Source of the DNA: Gloeobacter morelensis MG652769 | Lineage (GTDB): Bacteria > Cyanobacteriota > Cyanobacteriia > Gloeobacterales > Gloeobacteraceae | DNA: 64,000 bases | Assembly: GCF_021018745.1 (NCBI RefSeq) | Contig: NZ_CP063845.1 | Span: 248,001 to 312,000 of the forward strand | Direction: 5' to 3' | Shown: positions 1 to 9,217 of the stretch, piece after piece | Layout: each line of letters opens with the position of its first letter | Numbering within the stretch: the first letter of the stretch is position 1 | Program-made: the position numbers and the translations under genes | The notes under the pieces: model-generated | Seen by the model: only the letters and a program-made list of their open reading frames with translations | What the model was told of the DNA's origin: nothing | Database searches by the model: none

Positions 1-660
1 GACAAAATTGTCCACGTCCAGGATCGTATAAGTCCCAGGTTTCAGGGAAGGTGTACTGAACCTGAGCTGGGAACTGAACAGGTCCGCGGGCAGTAGAGTT
101 TCATCAACCGGCTGCGAAAGCCTCAGCACCAGTTGCCCCGCGTCCGTAGAACCGGTGGCCTCGTACTGGGTTGCAAGATTTGCTGCTCCCAGTTCCTCGG
201 CTGACAACCCGAGCAGGGCTGGCCGTAGGTAGTCGCTGAATGATTCCCCGGGACCGGGGGCGATCACGTCGATATACCTCAGACCAAGCCGCTCCACCAG
301 GGCTGGCTCCGCGACTTTCGCGATGGTGGAGAAGGCAACCCAGAGGTCTTCCACAAAAGTCTCGAACCGGTCGTATCGGCTTGTTTCGAGAACGACGAAG
401 TTCTGGGATAGGACAACCGCCTGGGTGTTCTCCCGATTCGAGAAAATCCAGCGGGTAAATGGCTGGATGCTGGGCTCCGGGGTGAACACCAGCTGCTGGC
501 GCTGGTCCTGGATGAACCCAACGTAGCCGCTGCGGCGCATCCGCTCCTGGATCTCGGGTACAAAGCGGTCCATGCGCAGCACGGGAGAAAACACCGCCTG
601 GGCAAGCACGTACACCAGTGGCGACTTCAAGAGGTGGAGAGGCGGAAAATCCCGAGCCAT
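1..660 (-). CDS. TIGR04255-family protein, 3' part beyond window
   Basis: An open frame runs without a stop from an ATG at 660 to the first base of the window (220 codons), so the C-terminus lies outside. The start reads MARDFPPLHLLKSPLVYVLA and a later stretch LVERLGLRYIDVIAPG matches my memory of TIGR04255, a sporadically distributed bacterial family of unknown function. I see no signal peptide or membrane segment. The next gene inward (crtW-like) is on the same strand, ending at 795. Family assignment is from remembered motifs; the function is unknown. Confidence 0.7.
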   Translation of the reverse strand, partial: MARDFPPLHLLKSPLVYVLAQAVFSPVLRMDRFVPEIQERMRRSGYVGFIQDQRQQLVFTPEPSIQPFTRWIFSNRENTQAVVLSQNFVVLETSRYDRFETFVEDLWVAFSTIAKVAEPALVERLGLRYIDVIAPGPGESFSDYLRPALLGLSAEELGAANLATQYEATGSTDAGQLVLRLSQPVDETLLPADLFSSQLRFSTPSLKPGTYTILDVDNFV

Positions 661-794
661 CGTTGTGACTTTACACGAAACCTTACATATTCAGCGTAGC
701 GCGATAGCGACATGTTCTACGAACCAGCAACAAAATTCAGCATGGGTACCGTTCCAACTAGACACAGGTTCCTACAGACTTTTGCCGAAACGCC

Positions 795-1565
795 TTAGCG
801 GCGAGCCTCGGGCAGCCGGTGCCAGGGAACGAGCGGGTATTCGTGGTGCTCCCAGTGGTACCCGAAGTGGTAGCAGCTGACAAACGACCAGAAGCTCGAA
901 AGGCGGTTGCTGGTGGCCCGGTGGCGGTTGCGGTAGCCGCCGTCGGGTTGGCGGTGGGGCAAGTAGGTGCCAAAGTAGAACAACTGCAAGGAACTGAGCA
1001 CCAGCGGCAACAGCCAGAACAGTGCAAGGTTGACGAGCGGAACGCCCATCAGCCAGGTGCACACCACGAACACCACAGCCATGCCCGCGATCAAAAACGG
1101 GGTGTTTCGGCTCTCCATGTAGTCTTTCATAAATTTCAAGTACCACCGAAAGAAGCCACTGTGCTCGCCGTCGTGGTAGTCGGGGTCTTTGCCGGTGGCT
1201 GGAAAGCGGTGGTGCAACTGGTGTTTAATCAGCAGTTCGCGGTAGGGCAAAAAGGCGTACAGACCGACGGCGGCGGTGCCCAGCCAATCGTTGATGCGGT
1301 AATTGCTGGGAAACACGGTTCGGTGCATCGCGTCGTGGGCAGTAATAAACAGACCCGTGTGCAGAAAGGTTCTCAGTACCACCACGCCGATGACGGCTTG
1401 CAGCGATAACTCACCAAGGGGTAAGCGCAGTGCCGCGGCGAAACTGAAGATCCACAGGCCGATAATCACCAGAGCCCACCAGAGGCTGGAAGAATCGCTC
1501 TTGTGGGTGATAACCCCTCCGGCAACCCCCTCCGAAGAACGTTCCTTTACCGCCGAGCCACGCAT
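795..1565 (-). CDS. crtW: CrtW-type beta-carotene ketolase (fatty-acid-desaturase superfamily)
   Basis: Integral-membrane di-iron oxygenase of the desaturase superfamily, predicted to add 4-keto groups to beta-ionone rings (echinenone/canthaxanthin). The His boxes are visible: HDAMH, HQLHH and a C-terminal [16 protein letters not shown], with hydrophobic helices between them. From the ATG at 1565 the protein is 256 aa, the usual CrtW size. The frame stays open to 1652, so a longer 285-aa form is possible, but its extra N-terminus looks non-conserved. Gloeobacter is known to carry a CrtW ketolase and to accumulate echinenone. Substrate specificity is inferred from the family. Confidence 0.85.
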   Translation of the reverse strand: MRGSAVKERSSEGVAGGVITHKSDSSSLWWALVIIGLWIFSFAAALRLPLGELSLQAVIGVVVLRTFLHTGLFITAHDAMHRTVFPSNYRINDWLGTAAVGLYAFLPYRELLIKHQLHHRFPATGKDPDYHDGEHSGFFRWYLKFMKDYMESRNTPFLIAGMAVVFVVCTWLMGVPLVNLALFWLLPLVLSSLQLFYFGTYLPHRQPDGGYRNRHRATSNRLSSFWSFVSCYHFGYHWEHHEYPLVPWHRLPEARR

Positions 1566-1698
1566 ATTAGACCTTGTAGATTCAAAATTGAGCTTCGCCC
1601 CCACTTTGTAGACTGCGTCGCGCAAAGCGAGAGCGATCGTTGCTACCTGCATCTTAAGCGCGCCCGCCCGAAAGACTGTCTATCCGGAGTAGGGTTCA

Positions 1699-2334
1699 AT
1701 GCCTGCCGGATTGAGGATCCCCAGGACGGCAATCCGTGACAATGGAGTGCGAATCCACCGGGCGCGATTGGAGAGGGGCGTGTACGAAATCGTCAAAGCC
1801 GGAGATCCGGTGCTGCGTCTGGCAGCCAGGCCCTTGAGCAGCGATGAGATCCAAGGCGAAGCGATCCAGCAGCTGATCGCCGCGATGGCTGAGCGGATGC
1901 GCGAGGCACCCGGGGTGGGCCTCGCCGCCCCCCAGGTGGGAGTCTCGGTGCAACTGGTGGTCATCGAGGATCGCCCCGAGTACATCGAGCGGCTCAACGA
2001 TGCGGAGCGGCGCGAGCGGGAGCGCGAGCCGGTGCCCTTGCACGTGCTCATCAACCCCGTGCTGAGCGTGGAAGGTGAAAAATCGGCCGTTTTTTTTGAG
2101 GGTTGCCTGAGCATTCCCGGTTACCAGGGACGGGTGGCCCGGGCGCGGGCAGTGCGGGTCGAAGCCCTGGATGAGCGGGCCACGCCGCTGACTATCCGGG
2201 CGCACGGCTGGTACGCCCGCATCCTCCAGCACGAGATCGATCACCTCAACGGAATACTGTGCGTGGATCGCATGGATCTTCGCACCCTGACCACCCTCGA
2301 AAATTACGACCGCTACTGGCGGGCCGGGCGCTAA
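1699..2334 (+). CDS. def: peptide deformylase
   Basis: Removes the N-formyl group from nascent proteins. All three class motifs are visible: GVGLAAPQ (motif 1), EGCLSIPG (motif 2, metal Cys) and HEIDHLNG (motif 3, two metal His and the catalytic Glu). At 211 aa it is longer than typical enzymes (about 170-190) because of an N-terminal extension of about 27 residues before [17 protein letters not shown] at 1780 could be an alternative start, but the ATG at 1699 has a GGAG upstream. A small unknown gene follows 31 bp downstream on the same strand. Confidence 0.93.
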   Translation: MPAGLRIPRTAIRDNGVRIHRARLERGVYEIVKAGDPVLRLAARPLSSDEIQGEAIQQLIAAMAERMREAPGVGLAAPQVGVSVQLVVIEDRPEYIERLNDAERREREREPVPLHVLINPVLSVEGEKSAVFFEGCLSIPGYQGRVARARAVRVEALDERATPLTIRAHGWYARILQHEIDHLNGILCVDRMDLRTLTTLENYDRYWRAGR

Positions 2335-2365
2335 TCTGGCTATCAACAGCAGAAGGGCAAGCCTC

Positions 2366-2707
2366 GTGAAACTGCGCAAAGATCAACTGGTCTGCCTGCG
2401 CCTGGACGACGCTGCGCAGGTGCTCCTGGCGGAAGTCAAAGACATTGTCGTCAACGCCCGGGGCGAACTCACCTGTTGGGCGAGGCCATTGGTGCTGCGC
2501 AGCGGCGAAGGCCAGGTTCAGGATGTGCGCCAGGCGCCGGATCTGCTCTGGCCCGCGACCGAATTCGAGGCGGCCCTCGACGCCGAGGTCGCCCCGTTGC
2601 TCGCTGTACTCGCCACCGAAGCGCTCTTTCCCGATCCGGTGCGCACGGCCTCGCTGCTGCAGTTCGTGCGCGGCTGCACGGAGAGCCGCACGCGACGGGC
2701 CGGGTGA
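2366..2707 (+). CDS. hypothetical protein, 113 aa
   Basis: GTG-started frame directly downstream of def and probably co-transcribed with it. The protein begins MKLRKDQLVCLRLDDAAQVLLAEV and has an acidic, Leu/Ala-rich middle; no membrane segment, signal peptide or catalytic motif is seen. Its stop (2705-2707) nearly abuts the convergent ABC ATPase stop at 2709. I do not recognise the family. Codon use fits the GC-rich neighbours, which supports a real gene. Confidence 0.6.
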   Translation: MKLRKDQLVCLRLDDAAQVLLAEVKDIVVNARGELTCWARPLVLRSGEGQVQDVRQAPDLLWPATEFEAALDAEVAPLLAVLATEALFPDPVRTASLLQFVRGCTESRTRRAG

Positions 2708-2708
2708 T

Positions 2709-3434
2709 CTAGCCGCCCATCGCCCGCGATCTGGCCATCGATGCTTCGTCGGCCTGGACCACCCGGCCGTCGAGCAGGTGGATGGTGCGCTCGGCGTAAC
2801 CGGCGAAGCGCGGGTCGTGGGTGACCATGCAGATGGTGGCCCCGCCCCGGTGCAACTCGCCCAGCAAATCCATCACCGCCTGGCCGTTGGCCGAGTCGAG
2901 GTTGCCCGTCGGCTCGTCCGCCAGTAGAATGCCCGGCGACCCGGCCAGGGCGCGGGCGACGGCGACGCGCTGCTGCTGGCCGCCCGACAGTTGCGCCGGA
3001 TAGTGCCCCAGACGGTGGGACATCTCGACGCGACCCAGCGCCTGGGCGACCCGCTTTTTGCGCTCCGTCTCGCTGAGGCCCCGGTAGGTGAGCGGCAGTT
3101 CGACATTCTCGGCGACGGTCAGATCGCCAATCAGATTGAAGCTCTGAAAAATAAATCCGATTTCACGGTTGCGGATGCGCGAACGCTCGACCAAGTCCAG
3201 ACTCTGCACCAACTGGCCGCGCAACCGATACGTGCCTTCGCTGGGCGAATCGAGCAGGCCCAAAATTGCCAGAAGCGTCGATTTGCCGCAGCCGGAAGGG
3301 CCGGCGATGGCGACGTATTCGCCGGTGCAAATTTCGAGATCGACCTGCGAGAGGGCGCGGGTCTCGACCTCGTCGGTCATGAACACTTTGCTCACCCCTT
3401 CGAGGCAAATGAGCGGCCGAGTAGATGCGGTCAT
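2709..3434 (-). CDS. ABC transporter ATP-binding protein, MacB/LolD type
   Basis: Nucleotide-binding subunit of a lipoprotein/macrolide-exporter-type ABC system. Visible: Walker A GPSGCGKST (about residue 45), Q-loop region IFQSFNLIGDLTVAENVELP, signature LSGGQQQR, Walker B ILLADEPTGNLDS and H-loop VTHD. The 241-aa length is typical. It is the last gene of a minus-strand set with a membrane fusion protein (now split by an IS) and an ADOP/MacB-type permease. The IS upstream may reduce its transcription by polarity. The substrate cannot be told from sequence. Confidence 0.92.
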   Translation of the reverse strand: MTASTRPLICLEGVSKVFMTDEVETRALSQVDLEICTGEYVAIAGPSGCGKSTLLAILGLLDSPSEGTYRLRGQLVQSLDLVERSRIRNREIGFIFQSFNLIGDLTVAENVELPLTYRGLSETERKKRVAQALGRVEMSHRLGHYPAQLSGGQQQRVAVARALAGSPGILLADEPTGNLDSANGQAVMDLLGELHRGGATICMVTHDPRFAGYAERTIHLLDGRVVQADEASMARSRAMGG

Positions 3435-4289
3435 AGCGATGGCTCCTGAAGGCTTACTGTAGACGGATGCGATCGAAGCGGTCTTGGGCGGACATGTCGG
3501 AGAGGATGGCCCGCTCTCCGACCGTGAGCCCCGAGAGCACCTCGATGGTGCTCACCGAGCCCTTGCCGAGGCGCACCGGCACCCGCACCGCCTCCGTGCC
3601 GTCCTCTGTGAGCTTGAAGAGACTCACAGAGGACGATTCGCCCCCAAAAGCGGGCCGGCCGATGTAGAGCACATCGGCGACGCGCTCCAGCTCGATGGTG
3701 CCGTCCACGCTCAGATCCGGCCTGGCACCCTTAGGGAGCGTCCCCACCAGGCCCACTTCCACCGTCACCGTGCCGCCCACCACCGCCGGGTCGATGCGGC
3801 GCACCCGGCCCGCCGCCGTGCCGTTATGGGTGTCGATGAGCGCGCTTTGACCGAGCAGAATGTCCTTCGCCTGGGTCTCGGCGATCTTCACCTCCGCCTT
3901 GAGGGTCTTCGGATCGGCCACCCGGGCCAGATTGGTACCCGGCGCCACCCGCTGGCCTACTTCGAGGGGCAATTGCTGGAGCACGCCGCTCATCCCGGCG
4001 CGCACTTTGAGAGCTGCCACCTGGCTATTGCGCAGCTGTGCGAGCGTGCGCAGCTGCTCGACTTTGGTGGTTTGCACTGCAATCTGGGCACGCCTGGCGT
4101 CCACGGCAATCTCAGAGCGCTGTTTTTCGAGCTTCCAACGGGTGGCCAACTCCTCGGCTTTGACGGTCGAGAGCTTTGCTTGCAGGCTGCCGATGAGCCC
4201 CTGGCGGGCCAGATCGTCGTTGACCTGCCGCTGCAATTCGGCCTGGCGAAAATCCGACTGCACCGCAGCGAGGGCCGCGCGCTGGATTA

Positions 4290-5252
4290 ACGTCAGTTCG
4301 GGATAAGGAAAGGCGGTCCGCCTAGGCTGGGATTAGCACATCACAAGCCACGGACCGCTCGCTATGCCCAGTCTAGAAGCGCTCTTTTGCCATGTCGATG
4401 ACTTCTGCCAACGCTTCGAACCGCTCTGGCAGCAACAATTGCTCGACGATGGCCTGCGACACAGGCGACGGCCACGCCGACTCTGCCTCAGCGAAATCCT
4501 GACGATTCTGATTGCTTTTCACCAATCCGCCTACCGCCACTTCAAGGCCTTCTACACCGAAATGGTCTGCGCTTACTGGCGAAGCGCTTTTCCTGGACTG
4601 GTCAGCTACGCGCGCTTCGTCGAGTGGATGCCCTCTACCCTTATGCCGCTCAGTGCCTACCTGCGCCACTGTTTTGGCCCCTGCACCGGCATCAGTTTTA
4701 TCGATTCGACTCCACTTGCCGTCTGCCATGTGCGCCGCGTCCACGCCCACAAAGTCTTTGTCGGTCTGGCCGCCTGGGGCAAAAGCTCGGTGGGCTGGTT
4801 TTACGGCTTCAAGCTGCACTTGGTGGTCAATGAGCGCGGCGAATTGCTGGCGATGAGCGTGACGGCTGGGAACACTGACGATCGCAAGCCTGTGCCTGAA
4901 CTGCTCAAAGACTTGCACGGCAAAGTGTTTGGCGACCGCGGCTACATCAGCAGCAAGCTTGGCAGGCAATTGCGCGAGGAGCTGGGCATGGCGCTGATCA
5001 CCAAGTTGCGGCGCAAGATGACCAATCGGCTGATGGTGATGACGGACAAACTGCTGTTGCGCAAGCGCGGGATCATCGAAGCAATCAATGACCAGTTGAA
5101 GAACATTTCGCAGATAGAGCACACCCGCCATCGCAGCGAAGTGAATTTTTTGGTGAACCTGGTGTGTGGGTTGATTGCCTACTGCCACAAACCGAACAAG
5201 CCGTCGGTGGCGTCTGATGCCGACCAGCTCAATGCTTAACCCGAACTGACGT
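4290..5252 (+). mobile_element. IS982-family insertion sequence (963 bp)
   Basis: Bounded by perfect 13-bp terminal inverted repeats, acgtcagttcggg at 4290-4302 and cccgaactgacgt at 5240-5252. It is flanked by a direct 7-bp duplication tggatta (4283-4289 and 5253-5259). Length, single transposase and repeats fit the IS982 family. Perfect ends and an open transposase frame suggest a recent, possibly still active insertion. Confidence 0.93.
4364..5239 (+). CDS. IS982-family DDE transposase
   Basis: Full-length 291-aa transposase. The DDE catalytic residues can be placed at [10 protein letters not shown] (first Asp), FGDRGYIS (second Asp) and [14 protein letters not shown] (Glu), the usual IS982 spacing. 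The N-terminal part ([23 protein letters not shown]) is typical. The stop codon overlaps the start of the right inverted repeat by one base, common in compact IS elements. No frameshift or internal stop, so the protein is likely functional. Confidence 0.93.
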   Translation: MPSLEALFCHVDDFCQRFEPLWQQQLLDDGLRHRRRPRRLCLSEILTILIAFHQSAYRHFKAFYTEMVCAYWRSAFPGLVSYARFVEWMPSTLMPLSAYLRHCFGPCTGISFIDSTPLAVCHVRRVHAHKVFVGLAAWGKSSVGWFYGFKLHLVVNERGELLAMSVTAGNTDDRKPVPELLKDLHGKVFGDRGYISSKLGRQLREELGMALITKLRRKMTNRLMVMTDKLLLRKRGIIEAINDQLKNISQIEHTRHRSEVNFLVNLVCGLIAYCHKPNKPSVASDADQLNA

Positions 5253-5745
5253 TGGATTAGTAACTGGCTTGCAGTCTGCACTTGCAAGTTGGCCAGTTCC
5301 GATTCGGCGGCCTTCAGCTGCAACCGCGCGTCGAGGGCGCTCTGCTCCAATTCGGGATTGGCTAGTTCCACCAGCACCGTCCGGGGGCTTACTACCGCCC
5401 CTGGGCGCACGGCAATCCGCTCGACCCGCCCTTCACTCTGAGCCGGGATCCAGCGAATCCGCTCAGGAACCAGGGTACCCAGGCCGCGCACCTGGCGAAT
5501 CAGCGCCCCGCGCCGGACAGTGTCGATCCAGACGGTGGAGCGCTCGACTGCCGGGGCGGCGGGCTTCAGGTTGGCCAGCCCCATGGTGGCCAGCACCACG
5601 GCACTCGATGCGGCCAGGGTGATGAGGGCGGCCCGCCACCGGCGGCTTGCCAGGCTCGGTTTGTCGCGTGGAATATCCATTGACACTCGCGGGATTGAAA
5701 ACAGGGGCCAATCGCGGCAACCCAGCCCCCTCAAGCATCCAGGCT

Positions 5746-5793
5746 GGATATATCCGTTGTGGATAATTTAGCGATTTCGGCGGCGGCCGTCAA
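5746..5793 (-). promoter_or_regulatory. promoter plus GGATATATCC palindrome upstream of the membrane fusion gene
   Basis: On the minus strand a -35 box TTGACG (5788-5793), a 17-bp spacer and a -10-like TAAATT (5765-5770) precede a perfect palindrome GGATATATCC (5746-5755) near the expected transcript start. The same arrangement with matching flanks occurs at 8512-8559 before the permease prefix gene, arguing for shared control. The regulator is unknown. Confidence 0.65.
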
Positions 5794-5810
5794 TCCCTTT
5801 TGGGTATTTG

Positions 5811-8195
5811 CTATTCGTGGCGCAGCGCCACCATCGGATCGACGCGGGTGGCGCGGCGGGCGGGCAGGTAGCAGGCCAACAGCGCCACCGATCCCAATAG
5901 CAGGGCGATAGCGCCCAGGGTGCGCGCATCGGTGGCGCTCAGGCCGAAGACGAAGCTGCCCAGCAGGTCGCCCAGGAAAACAGAAGCGGCAAGACCTGCC
6001 GCCAGTCCGACGGCCACCAGGGTGCCGCCCTGCCGCAAGATCATCCGGGTGATGTCCCCGGCGGTGGCTCCCAGGGCCATACGCACGCCGATTTCGCCGG
6101 TGCGCTCGGTGACCGCCTGGCTGAGCACCCCGTAGATGCCGACGGCAGCATTGATCAGGGCAATCACGGCGAACACCGCAAACAGGCTGGCGGTGAGCAG
6201 AGGACGGCGCACGGCGTCATCAACGGCTGCAGAAAGCGGGCGCACGCTGGTCACCGGCTGGTCCGGGTCGATGGCCTGGATCGTGCGCCGCAACTCGCCT
6301 GCCAGGGCCTGCGGATCGCGATCGCTTTTGAGGAGGACCGAGAGGTAAGGCCACGGATCCTGGGCGTAGGGCCGGTAGATCTGGGGGTGGGGCTGCTCGC
6401 GCAGATCGTTCTGGCGGATGGAGCCTACCACCCCCACGATCGTGAGCCAGCCGTCGTAGCCCTCAATAGATAGCTTCTGCCCGAGGGGCGAGCGGCCTGC
6501 AAAGTAGCGCTCAGCCATCACGTCGTTGATGATGATCACCTGGGGAGATGCCGGCTTATCCAGCTCGTTGAAGTAGCGCCCGGCCACCAGCGGAATAGCG
6601 AGAGCCCGAAACAGATCCGGGCTGCCCCCCAGATAGTCGGCCATCGGCTCCTCGCGCAGCGGGCGGCCGAAAATTTTGAATTTGGTTTGACTCTGGAATC
6701 CGGATAAAGGCGCGACCACGGTGACGGCGGCCGTGCGCACCCCAGGTAAAGCGCGCACCCCTTCGATGAGATCGCGCACGAAGCGGCGCTGGGCATCGCC
6801 GTTCGGGTAATGCCGCTCGGGCAGCACGAAGCTGCCTGTAAGCACCCCGTCGGTCTCAAAACCAAGAGGGACGCCGCGCAGGTTGAAAAAACTCTGCACC
6901 ATCAATCCCGCTCCGCTGAGTAGCACCAGCGCCAGACCGACTTCGGCGACGATGAGCGCCCCGCGCAACCGGCGGCGGCCAAGCCCGGCGGTTGAACGAC
7001 TGCTTTCTTTGAGCACCTCCGCCAGCCGGGAGCGCGAAGCGGTCCAGGCGGGAACCAGCCCGAAGAGGACTCCGGATCCCAGGGCGATGGCGAAGGTAAA
7101 CAGCAGCACCATCGGATCGATCGAGACGCGGTCTGCCCGAAACATCGTCCCCGACAGCAGGCTGGTCAGCCAGGGCAGCGCCGCCCAGGCAAGCAGCAAT
7201 CCCGCGAGCCCACCGGCTGTGGCAAGTACCAGATTCTCGGTGAGCAACTGCCGCACAATCCGCCCTCGACCGGCTCCCAAAGCGAGGCGAATGGCGATTT
7301 CGCGGCGGCGGACGGCGGCGCGGGCGATCTGCAAATTGGCGACATTCGCCACGGCAATCAGCAGCACGAAGACGACCGCCCCCATCAATATCCGCAACGT
7401 CGGCCGCGCCTCGCCCTGGTAGAATTCCTCCAGCGCAGTGATATAGGCGCTCACGCCGCGGTTGCTGTCGGGGTACTGGCGCTCCAGCTGGGCGGCGCGG
7501 GCGGTCAGTTCGGCCTCGACCTGCAGCGGGGCGACCCCCGGCGCGAGGCGGGCCACCATCACCAGCCCGAGGTGGTTGTTGCGATCCCACGGATCCGACA
7601 ATCCCAACTTGGGATCGCGGCCCGGCGTGATCCACGAACCCAGGGAGGTATAAAGCTTTTCGCCACGGGAAACCGTAAACTCCTCGGACATTACCCCAAC
7701 CACGGTGTGGGGCCGGCCATCCAGGATGAGGCTTTTGCCGACGATAGCCGGATCGCCCCCGAAGCGCTTCTGCCACAGTGCGTGGCCCAAAATGACGCTG
7801 CGGTTGCCGGCGATATCGTCCTCGGGCAGAAAATTGCGGCCCAGGGCTGGTTTGACCCCGAGCACGTCCAGAAACGCGGCCCCAATCACCAGGGCCGACA
7901 GCTGCTCCGGCGCTTTGTTGGGCTCGGTGAGCGTCTGGCCGATCCGCACGTAAAGAGCGCTGGCGGCGAGGCCACGGCTGCCCTCGCGGTAGTCGAGGTA
8001 GTCCGGATAGCTCACCGTGTACCCCTCCTGACCATCGAGCTTCGAATCAATCATCACCAGCCGCTCCGGCTGGTAAAAGGGAAAAGGGCGCAGCAGCACG
8101 GCGTTCACGACGCTGAAGACCGCCGTGTTCGCCCCGATCCCCAAAGCCAAAGTGACAATCGCCGCCAGCGTCAGGCCGGGGCTGCGGCGCATCAT
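5811..8195 (-). CDS. ADOP/MacB-type ABC transporter permease (duplicated FtsX domains)
   Basis: A 794-aa permease of the ADOP class: an N-terminal membrane helix (GLTLAAIVTLALGIGANTAVF), a MacB-type periplasmic domain, a three-helix FtsX block, then a second periplasmic domain and FtsX block ending ARRATRVDPMVALRHE. Intact family members usually begin about 100 residues earlier with a prefix ending LKQDLRYALRM. Here that prefix is a separate ORF in the same frame, ended by a TGA two codons before this ATG. It therefore starts by reinitiation, or the gene is a recent nonsense mutant. Probable export or envelope-stress function with the neighbouring ATPase; substrate unknown. Confidence 0.88.
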   Translation of the reverse strand: MMRRSPGLTLAAIVTLALGIGANTAVFSVVNAVLLRPFPFYQPERLVMIDSKLDGQEGYTVSYPDYLDYREGSRGLAASALYVRIGQTLTEPNKAPEQLSALVIGAAFLDVLGVKPALGRNFLPEDDIAGNRSVILGHALWQKRFGGDPAIVGKSLILDGRPHTVVGVMSEEFTVSRGEKLYTSLGSWITPGRDPKLGLSDPWDRNNHLGLVMVARLAPGVAPLQVEAELTARAAQLERQYPDSNRGVSAYITALEEFYQGEARPTLRILMGAVVFVLLIAVANVANLQIARAAVRRREIAIRLALGAGRGRIVRQLLTENLVLATAGGLAGLLLAWAALPWLTSLLSGTMFRADRVSIDPMVLLFTFAIALGSGVLFGLVPAWTASRSRLAEVLKESSRSTAGLGRRRLRGALIVAEVGLALVLLSGAGLMVQSFFNLRGVPLGFETDGVLTGSFVLPERHYPNGDAQRRFVRDLIEGVRALPGVRTAAVTVVAPLSGFQSQTKFKIFGRPLREEPMADYLGGSPDLFRALAIPLVAGRYFNELDKPASPQVIIINDVMAERYFAGRSPLGQKLSIEGYDGWLTIVGVVGSIRQNDLREQPHPQIYRPYAQDPWPYLSVLLKSDRDPQALAGELRRTIQAIDPDQPVTSVRPLSAAVDDAVRRPLLTASLFAVFAVIALINAAVGIYGVLSQAVTERTGEIGVRMALGATAGDITRMILRQGGTLVAVGLAAGLAASVFLGDLLGSFVFGLSATDARTLGAIALLLGSVALLACYLPARRATRVDPMVALRHE

Positions 8196-8198
8196 CTG

Positions 8199-8504
8199 TC
8201 AGGCGTAGCGCAAATCCTGCTTCAGCACGCCCCACTGCTCAGCCAGGGCCGCCCAGATTCCATCCATCACCATCTCCAGCGACAACCGCAAAGCTTTCGT
8301 CTTTCCCCGCGCCCGGTACTCCGCGCGCAGGTTATCCAGGAACATCTGCACCTGCGCCCGCCCGTACTCGGCTTGAAACTCCACCGGATACAGCACCAGC
8401 ACCAGCCGGAAAAGATGCTGCAAACTCCGCAGCCCAGACGGCAGCTCGGCATAATGATCTGGGTTGCTGCGCGGGGGCTCAGGCGGAGGTGAAGGGCGAA
8501 CCAT
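8199..8504 (-). CDS. permease prefix ORF, split from the ADOP permease by an in-frame TGA
   Basis: Codes for 101 aa ending WGVLKQDLRYA. In ADOP-family permeases this motif runs directly into the first transmembrane helix. The stop TGA (8199-8201) is followed in the same frame by CAG and then the permease ATG (8193-8195), so one codon change would restore a single protein of about 897 aa. The promoter block at 8512-8559 lies just upstream. It may be a real separate peptide, a pseudogene piece, or the result of one sequencing error. Confidence 0.7.
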   Translation of the reverse strand: MVRPSPPPEPPRSNPDHYAELPSGLRSLQHLFRLVLVLYPVEFQAEYGRAQVQMFLDNLRAEYRARGKTKALRLSLEMVMDGIWAALAEQWGVLKQDLRYA

Positions 8505-8511
8505 CCAATCT

Positions 8512-8559
8512 GGATATATCTTTTGCGGATAACCTACCTGCTCAAGCCGCGCCCGTCAA
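8512..8559 (-). promoter_or_regulatory. promoter plus near-palindrome upstream of the permease prefix gene
   Basis: Minus strand: -35 TTGACG (8554-8559), 17-bp spacer, -10-like TAGGTT (8531-8536), then the near-palindrome region 8512-8521 (one mismatch to GGATATATCC). Box order, spacing and several flanking bases (AAAAGGG before the -35, TTATCC after the -10) match the element at 5746-5793. Confidence 0.6.
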
Positions 8560-8718
8560 TACCCTTTTGGCCTGCCCTCGCCGAACATCTGCGGTGAAGA
8601 ATACCGCTTCGTCACTTTGCGTTTTTCCTTTGGCGCGCTGCAGGCAACTGTCCTTGCACCCGGACTGGTCGCTGGGTTTGATAGCCTATTATCCTGATTT
8701 AGAAAGTGAACACTCTAT

Positions 8719-9174
8719 ATGTCCGATTTCGCTCTCGAAGTCACGCTGCGCGAGATTACCAGAGAGAACTTGAGGAGTATTCTCCGCTTAAAAGTCGCTC
8801 TCCATCAGGAGCAGTTCGTGGCGTCCAATGCTGTATCCCTTGCAGAGGCGCACTTTGAGCCGGAGCTTCCCTGGTTTCGCGCCATCTACGCAGGCGAAGT
8901 ACCAGTGGGATTTCTGATGCTGGAATATAACGCCGAGGAGCAATTTTACTTCCTTTGGCGGTTGATGCTCGATGAGCGATACCAGAAGCATGGCTATGGG
9001 CGGCGAGCATTGGAGTTACTCTTCGCGTACGTCAAGACTCTTCCCAATGCGGATGCACTCTATACCAGTTGTGTGCCAGCCGAAGGCGGCCCCGGCCCGT
9101 TCTATGAGAAGATGGGTTTTGTCTATACCGCAGAGGAAGAGGACGGCGAGCTGTACATGCGGCGCACGTTGTGA
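8719..9174 (+). CDS. GNAT-family N-acetyltransferase
   Basis: A 151-aa acetyl-CoA-dependent acetyltransferase. The CoA-binding motif A region is visible as LMLDERYQKHGYGRRALELLF (Q/R-x-x-G-x-G), followed by FYEKMGFVYT, the usual GNAT motif B. The pattern most resembles the diamine/spermidine acetyltransferase (BltD/SpeG) branch, but the acceptor cannot be fixed from sequence. It stands alone between the minus-strand ABC locus and a small unknown ORF. Confidence 0.85.
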   Translation: MSDFALEVTLREITRENLRSILRLKVALHQEQFVASNAVSLAEAHFEPELPWFRAIYAGEVPVGFLMLEYNAEEQFYFLWRLMLDERYQKHGYGRRALELLFAYVKTLPNADALYTSCVPAEGGPGPFYEKMGFVYTAEEEDGELYMRRTL

Positions 9175-9217
9175 GACAGCGGCAGGATGTGGGTGAGAGT
9201 CGCCCAACAGTCCGGAG

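Larger units (their letters stand above)
3454..5680 (-). pseudogene. HlyD/MacA-type membrane fusion protein, disrupted by IS982-family element
   Basis: The 5' part (5253-5680) starts MDIPRDKPSLASRRW, has one N-terminal membrane segment and a lipoyl-like half motif (VERIAVRPGAVVSPRT). The 3' part (3454-4289) carries the coiled-coil return and beta-barrel region (VGQRVAPGTNLARVADPKT). An insertion at 4290-5252 separates them. Removing the element and one copy of the 7-bp target duplication rejoins the frame exactly: 428 + 829 = 1257 nt, 418 aa plus stop, reading LLIQRAALAAVQ across the junction. The intact protein would have linked the ABC permease to the outer envelope. As it stands the gene cannot give a full product. 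Confidence 0.9.

Noticed and set aside
4373-5734. 453-aa minus-strand ORF that looks like a fusion of the membrane fusion protein and IS sequence
   Set aside because: It is the chance read-through from the broken gene into antisense IS DNA; the IS boundaries show the C-terminal part is not protein-coding in that frame.
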